NCBI GenBank assembly: GCA_029721435.1
Contig: CM056584.1
Span: forward strand, 11,236,739 to 11,300,738
Source: Gymnothorax reevesii
Lineage: Eukaryota; Chordata; Actinopteri; Anguilliformes; Muraenidae
Length of the DNA stretch: 64,000 bases
Direction: 5' to 3'
The notes under the pieces are model-generated. The model ran no database searches and had not been told where the DNA came from. It saw nothing but the letters and a program-made list of their open reading frames with translations. The position numbers were made by a program, and so were the translations under genes. Positions 61,850-64,000 of the stretch are shown one piece after another (the stretch's first letter is position 1; each line of letters begins with the position of its first letter).

Positions 61850-62392
61850 GGTCAATCAGACAAATGGTTCTGAAGACATGGCTAAAGTGGTAATTTTCCA
61901 TCACAAAGCGCCACCTAGTGGCAAAATATTGAACCATACAGGTTGTGAGGTCATGACCTTGCAGTTCCACATAGTTTCATGTCAGTTGGACAAATGGTTC
62001 CAAAGATATGGCAAAAATGGTGAATTTTAAATGACGAAGCTCCGCCTTGTGTCAAAATTTTGAACCAAACAGGTATAATGTCATCGTGGGACACATCCTC
62101 GGGTCATGACCTTTCATTTGCACTTGATTTGAGGTGAATCGGACAAATATTTCCAGAGATATGATAAAAACAGCGATTTTTCAGTTTTTGGCCCCTGGTG
62201 GCCAACCTAAAAATTGTAAATTGTCCAAAATCTAATCAGTTCTTCCTCTCTACGATACTTACTTATATGCAAAACATGAACTATCTAATTGAAATACTAC
62301 TGAAGTTATCGCGTTGACATGTAGGGCGGCGGTGGCGGCAGTCGGACCAAAAACATAATATCCCCGAAACGCCATTCGGCGTTCGGGAAATA
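61850..62392 (+). repeat. Tandem-structured repeat ending in a hairpin
   Basis: Three diverged units of about 110-120 bp share gacaaatggttcc/tt, aagatatggc, a block like gcgccacctagtggcaaaat, ttgaaccaaacagg and gtcatgacct. The right end ccgaaacgccattcggcgtt folds as a short hairpin (62364-62389). Familiar fish repeat texture; class unknown. Confidence 0.5.
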
Positions 62393-62708
62393 ACTAAACT
62401 ACCCCCATCGTAGTAGGAATACTTCATCATAGCATTTGAAGGTGATCACCCAGAATACAGTCTGAATTGATATGAAGTGACCCTTCGACCTTTAAAAAGG
62501 ACAAAGGGCGAAGCACTCCCTGATGCCCATGTATAAAATGATGCTGAACAACCTTGCAGGTGCAGCTGCGCCCTTTCGGATTTGCAGCTGGCAAATGTAG
62601 CATTTCTGGGATATTGAGCTGGTTTAGTAGCGTGTTCGGCACATCCGGCAACAAATAAATCAGGTTTAACAGGAGAGAACTGCAGCGGGCTTCACGGCGA
62701 CGGGGGGT

Positions 62709-62726
62709 GGGGGGGGGGGGGGGGGG
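62709..62726. repeat. Poly(G) run
   Basis: A run of about 18 G after tgggg-type sequence; its length may be unreliable. Confidence 0.85.
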
Positions 62727-63010
62727 TCCAAGACTAATACACAAAGCAGCTCAAATTTAAGCATGTCTGTTCAAAGAGCAAGCTGTGCTACATGCAGTAA
62801 ACATTTTAGCAAGTAATCGAGTCATCTACCTGATGATGCAAAACACAGTCATCATACTTCTGCCCTGGTACAACTACAGGATGATGCAATGTTGAAGTGT
62901 GCAAGCTTGGGCATGGAATAAAGTAAGCAGCGCAAGTTCTTTTGTTTTTGTTTGAAGCATCACTGGCACAAGCGTAAAGGTGGAGCCCAGAGACACATGG
63001 TGCCCACAGG

Positions 63011-63012
<2 letters not shown>

Positions 63013-63095
<83 letters not shown>
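63013..63095. repeat. Long (GT)n microsatellite
   Basis: About 41 uninterrupted GT units, the longest dinucleotide tract in the window. The apparent poly-His/Thr and Cys/Val frames through it are artefacts of the repeat. Confidence 0.97.
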
Positions 63096-63097
<2 letters not shown>

Positions 63098-63159
63098 AAC
63101 ACCCATCTGATTGGCTCAAACCATTCCTGCCACAATGCGCGGCAGTAACATCTGACGAG

Positions 63160-63226
63160 AGCAAAAATAAATCACAGCATTGTTTCGAATCGCAATTGAC
63201 TTGACATCGATTAATCGTACAGCCCT
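63160..63226. mobile_element. hAT-like terminal fragment
   Basis: The stretch gaatcgcaattgacttgaca followed by tcgattaatcgtacagccct is a familiar non-autonomous hAT end in fish. Only one end was identified. Confidence 0.4.
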
Positions 63227-63879
63227 TGCTACAGTCCGGCGTAAAGGTTGGTGTCAAGTCTAATAATGATAAAGTACAAATCAGCAGACACTTCTTCGTT
63301 TGAAATAAACATGACAGCAGAGTTGGGGTGAAAGACTGGGAGCAGAAGGGAAGGCGGTGGAAACTGGCAGCATCGCACAGGACAGCGCGTTTCGCCCAAA
63401 AGTTCTGAGCCTCTAAAACTCAGAGTAGTACAATAAACACCGCAAGGCGGGGAGACACGGCGGTAAACAGCTGAATTGGCACCAGTACGGGAAACACTGG
63501 CAACTCACCGATTTAAAAGACAAGAGTCGCCTTGTTTATTGGGATGGAATTGGGGGGCCGAGACCAAAAGCATTTTATCAAGGACAAATAATGCATTTTA
63601 TTGGAGTCGCTTTAGCCCCGACCGCCTGAACTTATATGACTAACTCATATTTGGAACAGTCAAGTATCTGTATAGCAAATCCCAATCCCCATTTCCCCCA
63701 GCAAATCTGAGACTGCAGCTAGTGGGAACCACCTATTAAAAAAAAAAAACCCTCAGGCGTTCGTCAACTCTTCCTCATAGGTCGGCGGAGCGAGCCACAG
63801 CAGCAGTGCTGCTGGGATTTCCGGCGCAGCCAGAATGAAAACAACAAGGTAGAAATGATACTCCGGCACGAGGAATTCT

Positions 63880-63896
63880 CCCCCCCCCCCCCCCCC
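63880..63896. repeat. Poly(C) run of 17
   Basis: Followed by accccccaccaccaccacc. It causes the poly-Gly/Val frame on the minus strand, which is not a gene. Confidence 0.9.
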
Positions 63897-64000
63897 ACCC
63901 CCCACCACCACCACAAACAGAGAACGACTCCCACACAGGGGCAATGCTTGTGCCAAACAGCAGAACCCGCTACCCAACCACCAATATTTATGACCCCATT

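Larger units (their letters stand above)
57388..64000 (-). other. TFAP4 intron 1 (partial)
   Basis: Runs off the right edge. It holds a tRNA-like fragment at 57600-57660, hAT-like terminal pieces near 58500 and 63160-63226, a foldback element (59812-61520), a tandem-structured repeat (61850-62390), a long (GT)n at 63013-63095 and homopolymers at 62709 and 63880. 57700-58490, 58700-59790 and 63230-63870 show nothing else. I did not find the exon for the AP-4 N-terminus here. Confidence 0.75.

Noticed and set aside
62806..63257. Minus-strand frames with long His-Thr or similar runs
   Set aside because: They are translations of the (GT)n microsatellite at 63013-63095.
63753..63977. Minus-strand frame considered as TFAP4 exon 1
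   Set aside because: Its Gly/Val-rich run comes from the poly(C) tract and it lacks the conserved AP-4 N-terminal residues and a fitting phase 2 donor.

Overview
ORGANISM AND OVERALL CONTENT. This is a vertebrate nuclear window, most likely from a ray-finned (teleost-type) fish. Only about 5% of it codes for conserved protein. The rest is introns and intergenic DNA with abundant (CA)n/(GT)n microsatellites, Tc1-like transposon remnants, tRNA-derived SINEs, foldback elements and a Ty3/gypsy LTR fragment, a mixture typical of fish. I could not identify the species. Two conserved genes are present, both read on the minus strand: sarcalumenin (SRL) and the bHLH leucine-zipper factor AP-4 (TFAP4). 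The same two genes are neighbours in the same orientation on human 16p13.3, so this is conserved microsynteny. LAYOUT. 1-945: SRL 3' UTR. 946-39213: SRL in six coding exons, with a 25 kb first intron; the exons join in phase to a 472-residue protein. A TATA box lies at 39250-39257. 39260-44850: intergenic. 44850-48704: putative TFAP4 3' UTR. 48705-57387: TFAP4 coding exons 2-7 (300 codons). 57388-64000: part of TFAP4 intron 1. The exon with the start codon lies beyond the right edge. HOW THE GENES WORK. Sarcalumenin is a glycoprotein of the sarcoplasmic-reticulum lumen with an EHD-like GTPase domain; it binds Ca2+ and stabilises the Ca2+ pump in muscle. AP-4 is an E-box-binding repressor/activator in the nucleus. 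They are neighbours, but no shared pathway is implied. MOST NOTABLE NON-GENIC FEATURES. (1) A 43-bp minisatellite starts at the SRL exon 4 5' splice site and carries repeated copies of that site. (2) A candidate 36-nt in-frame cassette microexon lies in SRL intron 3. (3) Two long-inverted-repeat (foldback) elements share termini. (4) A TTAA-flanked piggyBac-like MITE carries a repeated 18-bp palindrome. (5) Exact 277-bp copies of an element at 280-bp spacing carry arrays of nuclear-receptor half-sites. (6) A gypsy fragment ends in RNase H directly before its LTR, as in Gmr1-type elements. (7) (GT)n/(CA)n tracts sit against several TFAP4 splice sites. I saw no evidence of an undescribed multigene system.
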